Below are positions 1-6,514 of a stretch of DNA of 13,935 bases, one piece after another. Position 1 is the first letter of the stretch. Every line of letters starts with the position of its first letter. Source of the stretch: an uncultured Candidatus Saccharibacteria bacterium (GTDB lineage Bacteria > Patescibacteriota > Saccharimonadia > Saccharimonadales > Saccharimonadaceae); the NCBI GenBank assembly GCA_948663575.1, contig CAPNAV010000023.1, positions 1 through 13,935 of the forward strand, given 5' to 3'. The notes under the pieces are model-generated. The model worked only from the letters and a program-made list of their open reading frames with translations, was not told the origin of the DNA and did not search any database. The translations under genes and the position numbers were made by a program.

Positions 1-281
1 GAAGAGATGCGCGAGACCTGTGACGAATCGCGTAGGAGACGAGAGAAAAGAAAGTTTCACTTTCTTTTCCGAGACGACGCCCGCGAATCTGAGCGTAGCG
101 AAGATGGGACACGGGAACGCCGTGTCGAGAAAGTAGTATACATACAGAACCAACGGAGCCGTTTCTCACAAACTAGGTTTGGAGAGGGTGCTAACTAGCG
201 TCCCTCACAAGATAGCCTGCTGGAGCTACTTGCCATACGCTTTCTCACAAACTAGGATTAGAAAGAAGAATCCTACCTCTC
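1..281. other. Non-coding region with hairpin repeat and short direct repeats
   Basis: No convincing gene lies here; the short open frames show no recognisable domain or start signal. It contains hairpin repeat copy E (41-70), a GC-rich hairpin at 108-126 (arms GACACGG and CCGTGTC, 5-nt loop) and a 16-bp direct repeat TTTCTCACAAACTAGG at 162-177 and 241-256. A weak inverted repeat (AGGATTAG at 254-261, CTAATCCT at 282-289) overlaps the stop codon of the ABC transporter gene. It could act in ending that minus-strand operon, but it lacks a proper U-tract. Confidence 0.6.
41..70. repeat. Hairpin repeat copy E (CGAG-flanked 11-bp stem)
   Basis: CGAG (40-43) is followed by a 12-nt left arm ending AAAGT (44-55), loop TTC, and a right arm starting ACTTT (59-70). 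This gives an 11-bp stem (45-69). The downstream context, CGAGACGACGCCCG, matches CGAGGTGACGCCCG downstream of hairpin D near 11,000. Upstream, CCTGT and CGTAGGAGACGAG resemble the 47-bp-period linker there. It is therefore a dispersed member of the same family, about 10.8 kb away. Confidence 0.7.
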
Positions 282-2111
282 CTAATCCTCTACAAACTGC
301 GAATTATACAGCTCCGCATAAAACCCATTCATCGCCAAAAGCTCATCATGCGTACCATGCTCAACAATCTCACCCCCTTTCATCACTAAAATCAAATCCG
401 AATTCCGAATCGTCGAAAGCCGATGCGCAATCACAAACGACGTTCTCCCGTGGGTTAATTTTACGAATGCATCTTGGATTAATTGTTCTGTACGCGTATC
501 CACATTTGAAGTAGCTTCATCCAAGATCATCATCGGCGGATCCGCCACCATCGCTCGCACGATTGTTAGCAGCTGTTTTTCTCCGGCTGAAATATTATCA
601 GAATCCTCTGTAATTTCCGTCTTGTATCCGCGTGGTAAGCTTTCAATGAAATGATGCACGCTACTCGCTTCTGCTGCTGCAACCACATCCTCATGCGTAG
701 CTTTTGGATTACCATAGCGCAAGTTCTCTTCAATAGTACCAGAGAATAGCCATGTATCCTGCAAAACCATACCAAACATCTTACGCACATCTGCACGCTT
801 CATTTCTTTAGTCGGCTTACCATCGATTGTAATATATCCATTCACCGGATCATAAAAACGCATCAATAGATTAATAATCGTCGTCTTCCCCGCTCCAGTC
901 GGCCCCACAATTGCCACCTGCATTCCTGGTTTAATTTTTACAGAAAAGTCTCGAATAATCGGCTTACTTTCGTCATAAGCAAAATCCACATGATTAAACT
1001 CCACGGCACCTTTAATTTTATCAACCTTCAAAGCCGGATCCATATCCGGAGATTCCTCGGCTTCATCCAAGAAATCAAAGATTCGTTCTGCCGCCGCCAA
1101 AGTTTGCTGGATATTAGAGGTAATTTGCGACACTTCCGTAATTGGACGGTTAAACTGACTGACGTATTGGATAAATGCTTGCACACTACCAATCAATAAC
1201 TTGCCATCAATCGCCATCTGCCCACCAACTACACAAATCAACACATAATTCAGGTTCGTAAACACGTTCGTAATCGGAAAAGCCAATGATGAATAAAACT
1301 GCGCTTTCCAAGAGGTATCATAAAGTCTCTGATTCGTCTTTTCAAACTTATCAATCGCCGTCTGTTCATAGCTATTCGCTTTGATAATTGACTGCCCTGA
1401 ATAATCTTCCTCGATGATACTATTCAAAGCTCCTAGAGTCGTCTGCTGCGTCCGGAAGAATACTTGTGCCTTTTTTGCAATTAGCCCCACAAATACCAAC
1501 GACAACGGCACTGCCACTAAAGCAATCAACGACAATGTTACCGAAATCGACATCATCATGATCAAAATGCCGATCAATGTCGTCAAACTAGTAATAATCT
1601 GCGTCAACACGCTCGACAAGGTATTTGCCACCATTGTCACATCATTACTCATTCGGGATAAAGTGTCACCAATCTGATGCTTATCGAAATATGCAATCGG
1701 CAAACGCGTAATCTTATCTAGAATCTCAGCGCGCATCTTCTTAGCATATTTGGCTGACACTCGCGACAAAATCACTCCTTGAATGTAGTTCAAAATCGCC
1801 GACGCTACATAAAGCCCAATCAACAGCAGTGCGAGACTCCCCAACTTTCCCCAGTCAATCGCCGCCGCCAATGCCTCACCATTCGGCACCTGACCACCAT
1901 TCTCAATCACCGCTCCCTGAAAATTCTCTACCGCCGTATCAGTCATTCGCCCCAAAATCTTCGGCCCAAAAATTGAACAGACCGTCGCCCCTACCGCGAG
2001 AATACAAGAAATTATCACCCCCACCATCCACGGCCTCAACGTCTGCAAGAAACGTTTCATCGACTTAGCTAGATTTTTCGGCTTCGCTACAGCACCCATC
2101 GGCCTAGGCAT
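282..2111 (-). CDS. Heterodimeric ABC exporter, subunit with intact catalytic site
   Basis: This 609-residue full-size half-transporter has an N-terminal six-helix exporter domain (about residues 20-340) and a C-terminal ATPase domain (about 365-609). Visible motifs are Walker A GPTGAGKTT (403-411), Q-loop Gln451, signature ISAGEKQ (507-513), Walker B MILDE with catalytic Glu532, and switch His563. The signature departs from LSGGQ. In heterodimeric exporters (TM287/288 and BmrCD type) such a changed signature completes the degenerate site of the partner. Its ATG overlaps the end of the upstream partner gene by 8 bp and is preceded by a strong GGAGGG site (2116-2121), so the two are translationally coupled. 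It probably exports a lipid, peptide or drug-like molecule across the cytoplasmic membrane; the substrate cannot be told from sequence. Confidence 0.93.
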   Translation of the reverse strand: MPRPMGAVAKPKNLAKSMKRFLQTLRPWMVGVIISCILAVGATVCSIFGPKILGRMTDTAVENFQGAVIENGGQVPNGEALAAAIDWGKLGSLALLLIGLYVASAILNYIQGVILSRVSAKYAKKMRAEILDKITRLPIAYFDKHQIGDTLSRMSNDVTMVANTLSSVLTQIITSLTTLIGILIMMMSISVTLSLIALVAVPLSLVFVGLIAKKAQVFFRTQQTTLGALNSIIEEDYSGQSIIKANSYEQTAIDKFEKTNQRLYDTSWKAQFYSSLAFPITNVFTNLNYVLICVVGGQMAIDGKLLIGSVQAFIQYVSQFNRPITEVSQITSNIQQTLAAAERIFDFLDEAEESPDMDPALKVDKIKGAVEFNHVDFAYDESKPIIRDFSVKIKPGMQVAIVGPTGAGKTTIINLLMRFYDPVNGYITIDGKPTKEMKRADVRKMFGMVLQDTWLFSGTIEENLRYGNPKATHEDVVAAAEASSVHHFIESLPRGYKTEITEDSDNISAGEKQLLTIVRAMVADPPMMILDEATSNVDTRTEQLIQDAFVKLTHGRTSFVIAHRLSTIRNSDLILVMKGGEIVEHGTHDELLAMNGFYAELYNSQFVED

Positions 2112-3870
2112 TATTCCCTCCTTTCTGACTCTTTTTCATCTCTGTTTCAAATTCCTTATCCGAAAGCTGCGACTTCGCAATTTCTCGATAAATCTCACAT
2201 TCCTTTAGCAGTTTATAATGATTCCCTTTTCCGACCACTTTACCCTTATCTAACACTACTATTTGATCCGCATGCCGGATTGTACTAATTCTCTGCGCCA
2301 CAATCAATGTCACCGCATTCTCTGTCACCGGCTTCAAAGCCGCCCTTAGCTTTGCGTCCGTTTTCATATCTAGAGCCGAGAATGAATCGTCAAAGATATA
2401 AATATCAGGATTCTTGGCAATCGCCCGCGCAATCGACAGGCGCTGCCTCTGACCCCCAGACACATTCGTTCCCCCTTGCGCAATATGTGAATCATATTTC
2501 TTCTCTAGTTTCTCGATGAACTCCTCGGATTGCGAAATTCTTGCCGCTTTCACCATCACTTCATCATCCGCCTCTGGCGCACCAAACAGAATATTGCTCC
2601 GCACCGTCCCAGCAAACAATCTACCTCTCTGCGGCACATAGCCAATCCTTCGCATCAAATCATTCTGCGCATAATTCTTTAGATTAATACCGTTTATCTT
2701 CACTTCCCCACTTGTCGCATCATAAAACCTCGGCACTAGATTAATCAGCGTGGATTTCCCCGAACCAGTCGAACCGATAAATGCCGTCGTCTCTCCAGCT
2801 TTAGCCAAGAAAGATACGTCCTGCAAAACTTTTTCTTCCGCCCCTTGATAAGAAAAATCTACGTGTGAAAATTCCACCGAAGGTGCCAAATCCGCCTTCC
2901 CTGTCGTCTCTTTCTTCCATTCAATTTTAGACCTCTTTTCCATCACCTCATTAATACGCTTCGCTGAAACATTTGCTCGCGGCAAAATCACAAATAACAT
3001 CGTCAAAAATAGGAATGACATTACCACCTGAATCGCATACTGCATGAAAGCCATCATATTCCCAAGGTATGCAAAATCTTTTGAAATTAGCGAAATTCCG
3101 ATCCAAATACAAGCCAACGTCACCCCATTAAAGACTAAGCTAATCAACGGGCTCTCCAAAGACAAAATCGTATCCACAATAATACTCATACGCGTATTCT
3201 CGTCGTTCGTCTTCGCAAAACGCTTCGCTTCTTTTTGCTCATTATTAAACGCCCGAATCACCCTCAAACCTGTTAAATTCTCTCGTGTCAAAAGCGTAAT
3301 ACGGTCGGTCAATTTCTGAATCAATGTGAACTTTGGCATCACAATCGACATAATCAACACCGTCAAGCCCAAAATCGTCAATACCGCCAGCGCAATAATC
3401 CAAGTCATATCTGGCGCCGTCGCAATTGCCTGCACGATCGATAATACACAAGTCATCGGCGCCCTTAGTGCCATCGACATACACATCACTACCGCCTGCT
3501 GCACTTGCGAAATATCATTTGTCGTTCGCGTAATCAAAGATGCCGTCGAAAAATCGTCAATTTCCGAAATACTAAAGCTTAGCACTTGCTTAAAAAAATC
3601 CTCTCGTACATCTCTCGCAAACGCTGCCCCTACTCTCGCCGCCATAAAGTTCGCAAAAAACGCACATACCGACGTCAAAGCCGCAAACCCCACCATTACC
3701 AACCCTGTCGACCAAATATACCCCATATCCCCCGCCATGATCCCCTCATTAATAATATTTGCCATCATGGCCGGCAACTGCAACGATGCCCAGACCTGCA
3801 CAGCCACCGTCGCCATCAAAAGAATTACCTGCCACCAATAGGGTTTTAAGTATCTAAAAAGTCTTAACAT
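2104..3870 (-). CDS. Heterodimeric ABC exporter, subunit with degenerate catalytic site
   Basis: This 588-residue ABC exporter half-transporter is the first gene of the operon. The membrane domain spans about residues 10-300 and the ATPase domain about 330-588. Motifs are Walker A GSTGSGKST (366-374), Q-loop Gln414, canonical signature VSGGQRQ (470-476), and Walker B IFDD. In Walker B the catalytic Glu is replaced by Asp495. The switch histidine is replaced by Gln526 (VAQRIST). This D/Q pair is the known hallmark of the non-hydrolytic site in heterodimeric exporters, so it is functional asymmetry rather than decay. The ATG sits exactly 6 nt after a TATTAT -10 box, suggesting a leaderless mRNA. 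The next gene overlaps by 8 bp and encodes the complementary subunit. Confidence 0.93.
   Translation of the reverse strand: MLRLFRYLKPYWWQVILLMATVAVQVWASLQLPAMMANIINEGIMAGDMGYIWSTGLVMVGFAALTSVCAFFANFMAARVGAAFARDVREDFFKQVLSFSISEIDDFSTASLITRTTNDISQVQQAVVMCMSMALRAPMTCVLSIVQAIATAPDMTWIIALAVLTILGLTVLIMSIVMPKFTLIQKLTDRITLLTRENLTGLRVIRAFNNEQKEAKRFAKTNDENTRMSIIVDTILSLESPLISLVFNGVTLACIWIGISLISKDFAYLGNMMAFMQYAIQVVMSFLFLTMLFVILPRANVSAKRINEVMEKRSKIEWKKETTGKADLAPSVEFSHVDFSYQGAEEKVLQDVSFLAKAGETTAFIGSTGSGKSTLINLVPRFYDATSGEVKINGINLKNYAQNDLMRRIGYVPQRGRLFAGTVRSNILFGAPEADDEVMVKAARISQSEEFIEKLEKKYDSHIAQGGTNVSGGQRQRLSIARAIAKNPDIYIFDDSFSALDMKTDAKLRAALKPVTENAVTLIVAQRISTIRHADQIVVLDKGKVVGKGNHYKLLKECEIYREIAKSQLSDKEFETEMKKSQKGGNNA
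2112..2124 (-). promoter_or_regulatory. Ribosome binding site of the second ABC subunit
   Basis: On the minus strand AAAGGAGGG (2116-2124) lies 4 nt before the ATG at 2111. It is the strongest Shine-Dalgarno sequence in the operon and sits inside the 3' end of the upstream gene, supporting reinitiation after the overlapping stop codon. Confidence 0.75.
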
Positions 3871-3876
3871 CTCACC

Positions 3877-3905
3877 ATAATAACGCTAATTTTTTATGCC
3901 GTCAA
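3877..3905 (-). promoter_or_regulatory. Promoter of the ABC exporter operon, apparently leaderless
   Basis: Minus strand TTGACG (3900-3905), a 17-bp spacer and TATTAT (3877-3882) form a good sigma-70-type promoter. The six bases after the -10 box (3871-3876) lead directly into the ATG (3870-3868). A start site 7 nt downstream of the -10 box would coincide with the A of the ATG. Confidence 0.7.
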
Positions 3906-3956
3906 CCCTCTATAATGGCCCAATTTTATGTTTTCCATCGTTTATTCATTTCCCCT

Positions 3957-3983
3957 AAACCTGCCCAGTCGTGGCAAGTTTTT
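3957..3983 (+). terminator. Terminator-like hairpin 1 in divergent intergenic region
   Basis: Arms AAACCTGCC (3957-3965) and GGCAAGTTT (3973-3981) flank a 7-nt loop and are followed by TT. There is one A-C mismatch on the plus strand; on the minus strand it becomes a G-U pair. It is an imperfect inverted copy of the hairpin at 4034-4058. No plus-strand gene lies upstream, so it may block antisense read-through or be a regulatory structure. Confidence 0.45.
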
Positions 3984-4033
3984 CATCTCCTCATTCCCCA
4001 CTCACCCCTGTTAATTTTTCTCATATTTTTCTC

Positions 4034-4059
4034 AAACTTGCCAAGCCGTGGCAGGTTTT
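4034..4059 (+). terminator. Terminator-like hairpin 2 in divergent intergenic region
   Basis: Arms AAACTTGCC (4034-4042) and GGCAGGTTT (4050-4058) pair with one G-U wobble around loop AAGCCGT, ending in TTTT. It lies 12 bp upstream of the -35 box of the transporter gene and would insulate that promoter from plus-strand transcription. Its design resembles the terminator at 10330-10354. Confidence 0.45.
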
Positions 4060-4070
4060 ACTGTTCCCTC

Positions 4071-4100
4071 TTGACTTAATAGTATAATATATACTATAAT
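4071..4100 (+). promoter_or_regulatory. Promoter of the YhhQ-like transporter gene
   Basis: TTGACT (4071-4076), an 18-bp spacer and a perfect TATAAT (4095-4100) form a strong sigma-70-type promoter. The expected start near 4107 gives a leader of about 36 nt containing a Shine-Dalgarno sequence. Confidence 0.75.
4079..4097. promoter_or_regulatory. Palindromic operator candidate within the transporter promoter
   Basis: Perfect 8-bp arms ATAGTATA (4079-4086) and TATACTAT (4090-4097) with a 3-bp centre fill the space between the -35 and -10 boxes and enter the -10 box. A dimeric repressor bound here would block RNA polymerase. No regulator gene is in the window, and AT-rich promoters form such palindromes by chance more often than average. 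Confidence 0.4.
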
Positions 4101-4127
4101 ACAACAGTTCTAGTACATTACAAATCC

Positions 4128-4134
4128 GGAGGTG
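4128..4134 (+). promoter_or_regulatory. Ribosome binding site of the YhhQ-like transporter gene
   Basis: GGAGGTG lies 8 nt before the ATG at 4143. It is a strong Shine-Dalgarno sequence and fixes this start. It contrasts with the neighbouring tgt and AI-2E-family genes, which have none. Confidence 0.75.
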
Positions 4135-4142
4135 TTATAATT

Positions 4143-4973
4143 ATGTCCAAAAAACCGAACAGCATTTATTCAGACCCGCAACCCGAATCCCTGAACAACC
4201 CGAACACGCAGCTTCCCATGTCGCTTAAATCCGCCATTTACCTTATGGTTATGGCCTCCATTATGGGTGGCGCCATCATTGCTGCCAATCTTACCGCTAT
4301 CAAAATCTGGGATCTGTTCGCTCTGATTCGCAACTTTCTCACCTGGCTCTATGACATTCAGCCCGCATTTATGCAAAATCTCCCCAGTGGCAATCGTCTC
4401 ACCAGCCTGATCTCCAAGCTCGACCCCCTGTCACTGGCCGTCGACGGCGGCATTATCGTCTTTCCCATCACCTACATCTTAGGTGACCTTCTCTCAGAGA
4501 TTTATGGCAAGCGCATCGCTAATATCGTCGCAAATTGCAATTTTGCCTTAGGCTTAGGCTTTTGCGCGATCTTATGGATTGTGTCATTATTACCGAACTA
4601 CGCCAACGCCGACAATTCCACTTTCGTAGCCATTAGCAGCATGGTGAGCCGCATTTTTATTGCCAGCCTCATCAGCTTTTGGCTTAGTCAGCGAGCCAAT
4701 AACCACTTATTCGCTGCACTCCGCAAGCAAGAAAAATCATCCTATCAGCATCGCGGTTTTGCTTTTCGGGCCTTTTTCTCATCCGTCGCTGCTCATTTTG
4801 TGGATAGTTTTATCTTTGAGACTATCGCTTTTATCGGCCGTATCCCGCTCGGAGAATTCATCAGCCAAGCCATCTTCGCTTATTTTGCCGGCATTGCTCT
4901 CGAAACCATCCTGCTCCCGATCACCAAACGGCTAGCCAATTCCCTTTCTGAAAAGCTCGAATCTCAAACCTAA
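4143..4973 (+). CDS. yhhQ: YhhQ/VUT-family queuosine precursor transporter
   Basis: This 276-residue integral membrane protein has about six hydrophobic segments (near 31-52, 97-116, 128-150, 163-181, 207-232 and 238-260) after a hydrophilic N-terminus of about 28 residues. The stretch DGGIIVFPITYILGDLLSEI (101-120) followed by YGK, and the later SSVAAHFVDSFIFETIAF (213-230), match the conserved core of the YhhQ/VUT family. Members import queuosine precursors (preQ0, preQ1 or queuine) through the cytoplasmic membrane. The next gene is tgt, which inserts such a base into tRNA, and this strongly supports the role. The insert around residues 55-95 between the first two helices is longer than I expect for the family. 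It has its own promoter, a possible operator and a good ribosome binding site. Which precursor is carried is not visible. Confidence 0.85.
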   Translation: MSKKPNSIYSDPQPESLNNPNTQLPMSLKSAIYLMVMASIMGGAIIAANLTAIKIWDLFALIRNFLTWLYDIQPAFMQNLPSGNRLTSLISKLDPLSLAVDGGIIVFPITYILGDLLSEIYGKRIANIVANCNFALGLGFCAILWIVSLLPNYANADNSTFVAISSMVSRIFIASLISFWLSQRANNHLFAALRKQEKSSYQHRGFAFRAFFSSVAAHFVDSFIFETIAFIGRIPLGEFISQAIFAYFAGIALETILLPITKRLANSLSEKLESQT

Positions 4974-5024
4974 CATTATCCCGTTCTCATCTCAATCCTA
5001 TCTTTAACATCTACCAGATCTACT

Positions 5025-5047
5025 AAGGCGCCTTCGGGCGTCTTTTT
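5025..5047 (+). terminator. Rho-independent terminator after the YhhQ-like gene
   Basis: Arms AAGGCGCC (5025-5032) and GGCGTCTT (5037-5044) pair over 8 bp with one G-U wobble around a TTCG tetraloop, ending in a run of five T (5043-5047). It separates the transporter from tgt, which has its own promoter. Confidence 0.85.
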
Positions 5048-5099
5048 CATGCATTAATAGCAAGATGCCTTTCTTTATGTCGCCCAAAGCCCTGTTTTA

Positions 5100-5108
5100 T
5101 GGTATAAT
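5100..5108 (+). promoter_or_regulatory. Extended -10 promoter of tgt, apparently leaderless
   Basis: TGG followed by a perfect TATAAT (5103-5108) forms an extended -10 element; no good -35 box is seen. Six bases separate it from the ATG at 5115, so the expected start site is the A of the start codon. There is no room for a Shine-Dalgarno sequence. Confidence 0.7.
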
Positions 5109-5114
5109 CACCCC

Positions 5115-6476
5115 ATGAAATTCGAAATCGCAAAATCTATCCCTCATTCCCTCGGCCGTGCCGGCGTCATACATACCGACCATGGCAATATCAAAACTCC
5201 AGCTTTTATGGCCGTTGGCACTAATGGATATGTACGTTTTCTATCTACTGCTGATCTTCATAATATTGGCGCCCAAGCCATGCTCTCTAACGGTTTTCAT
5301 CTCCGTCGTCATTCTCCCGCCATCGCCAAGGCTGGCGGCTTGGCCCACTGGCAGCCGGCAAAACCTCAGTCAAATCCTTCTGGCGGAGGGGTGAGCTTTT
5401 CTGATGATACCCACTGGCAGCCGGCAAAACCTCAGTCAAATCCTTCAGATACTAAGAATAGCTCAGAATGCACGCATCATGATTGCGTCTTACGCCCCGA
5501 CGGCTTATCCGCAGCACCTTGGCTCGGCCCCACTATCACCGATTCAGGCGGTTTTCAGGTAATGTCGCTCGGCTCTGGTCTCGGCAAAGTTGTCTCCATG
5601 GAAAAAGAGCGTAACGTCACCAACACCGCCCATAAAGAACGACTCGCTCATGTTTCTGAAGACGGCGTCCATTTCACCGACCCATTTGATGGTCAGCCCG
5701 AGTTTATCGGCCCCGAAGAATCCATGCAGATTCAATGCCGCCTTGGCGCCGACATCCACATGGCTTTTGACGAACTCACCTCTCTCGCCGATACTTACGA
5801 GTATAATGTCGAGGCTCTCAATCGCACTGAACGCTGGGCCGAGCGCAGTCTTCGCGAACACATCAAACATCGCGACGACCTTGGCTACCGTCAGAATCTC
5901 TACGCTGTTCTCCAGGGTGGCCGCTGGGAAGATTTACGCCGCCGCACCGCCCAAAATCTCGCCAATATGCAAATTGACGGTATCGAATTTGACGGCTTTG
6001 GACTCGGTGGCGCCTTTCTGAAAGAAGATCTCGGCGAAATCCTTCGTTGGTGCAATGAAGAACTACCAGAACACAAACCTCGCCATCTACTCGGTCTCTC
6101 TCATCCCGATGACATCCTCATCGGCACCGAAATGGGCGCCGACACATTTGACTGCGTCGCTCCTACTCGCGAAGCTCGTCATGGCAAAATTTATACCAAA
6201 GACGGCACTATCAATCTCCGACAATTGTCCAATTCCGGAGCCACGCTTGACGCCGACTGCGACTGCCCTACTTGCCACGCCGGCTGGACTCGCGGAGGTC
6301 TTCGTGCTCTCTGGCGCTCCGGCGACGCCGCCAAAAAAGCTCAGTATTATCATCTCGCTTCTGCTCATAATCTCCGTTTCATTATCCGCCTCACCGAAGA
6401 GATCCGCACTAGCATCCTCCAGGGCGACTTTCATCAATATAAAGCCGACTTCCTCCGCCGCTATTATCATAATTAA
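5115..6476 (+). CDS. tgt: tRNA-guanine transglycosylase, with N-terminal in-frame insertion
   Basis: This protein exchanges guanine at position 34 of GUN-anticodon tRNAs for a queuosine precursor. It is 453 residues, against about 375 in E. coli. Key features are intact: TDSGGFQV (142-149) with the conserved Asp143, the nucleophile Asp346 in FDCVAPTR, and a zinc site of Cys382, Cys384, Cys387 and His418. The extra length is mainly a low-complexity hydrophilic insert at about residues 79-136, between GGLAHW and LGPTITDSGG. It contains two copies of the peptide HWQPAKPQSNPS. A second, smaller insert lies near 155-178. The insert is in a surface-loop position and leaves the catalytic core readable, so the enzyme is probably active. 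The upstream transporter suggests the base is imported. The ATG is fixed by homology from the first residues and by the -10 box 6 nt upstream. Confidence 0.95.
   Translation: MKFEIAKSIPHSLGRAGVIHTDHGNIKTPAFMAVGTNGYVRFLSTADLHNIGAQAMLSNGFHLRRHSPAIAKAGGLAHWQPAKPQSNPSGGGVSFSDDTHWQPAKPQSNPSDTKNSSECTHHDCVLRPDGLSAAPWLGPTITDSGGFQVMSLGSGLGKVVSMEKERNVTNTAHKERLAHVSEDGVHFTDPFDGQPEFIGPEESMQIQCRLGADIHMAFDELTSLADTYEYNVEALNRTERWAERSLREHIKHRDDLGYRQNLYAVLQGGRWEDLRRRTAQNLANMQIDGIEFDGFGLGGAFLKEDLGEILRWCNEELPEHKPRHLLGLSHPDDILIGTEMGADTFDCVAPTREARHGKIYTKDGTINLRQLSNSGATLDADCDCPTCHAGWTRGGLRALWRSGDAAKKAQYYHLASAHNLRFIIRLTEEIRTSILQGDFHQYKADFLRRYYHN
5344..5446 (+). repeat. 37-bp direct repeat inside tgt
   Basis: Two identical 37-bp copies lie at 5344-5380 and 5410-5446, beginning CCCACTGGCAGCC and ending AAATCCTTC. 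The offset is 66 bp (22 codons), so both are read in the same frame and give HWQPAKPQSNPS twice. Identical DNA over 37 bp indicates recent duplication rather than convergent peptide selection. Confidence 0.9.
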
Positions 6477-6499
6477 TCTCCTCGCAACCTCTAATTCTA

Positions 6500-6508
6500 T
6501 GCTACAAT
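6500..6508 (+). promoter_or_regulatory. Extended -10 promoter of the AI-2E-family gene, apparently leaderless
   Basis: TGC followed by TACAAT (6503-6508) lies exactly 6 nt before the ATG at 6515. The geometry is identical to that of tgt (TG, one base, -10 hexamer, 6 nt, ATG). No Shine-Dalgarno sequence is possible in this spacing. Confidence 0.65.
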
Positions 6509-6514
6509 AATTAT

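Noticed and set aside
3245..3849. Long open frames on the opposite strand of the ABC genes
   Set aside because: They have no domain or start signal and mirror the codon structure of the real genes.
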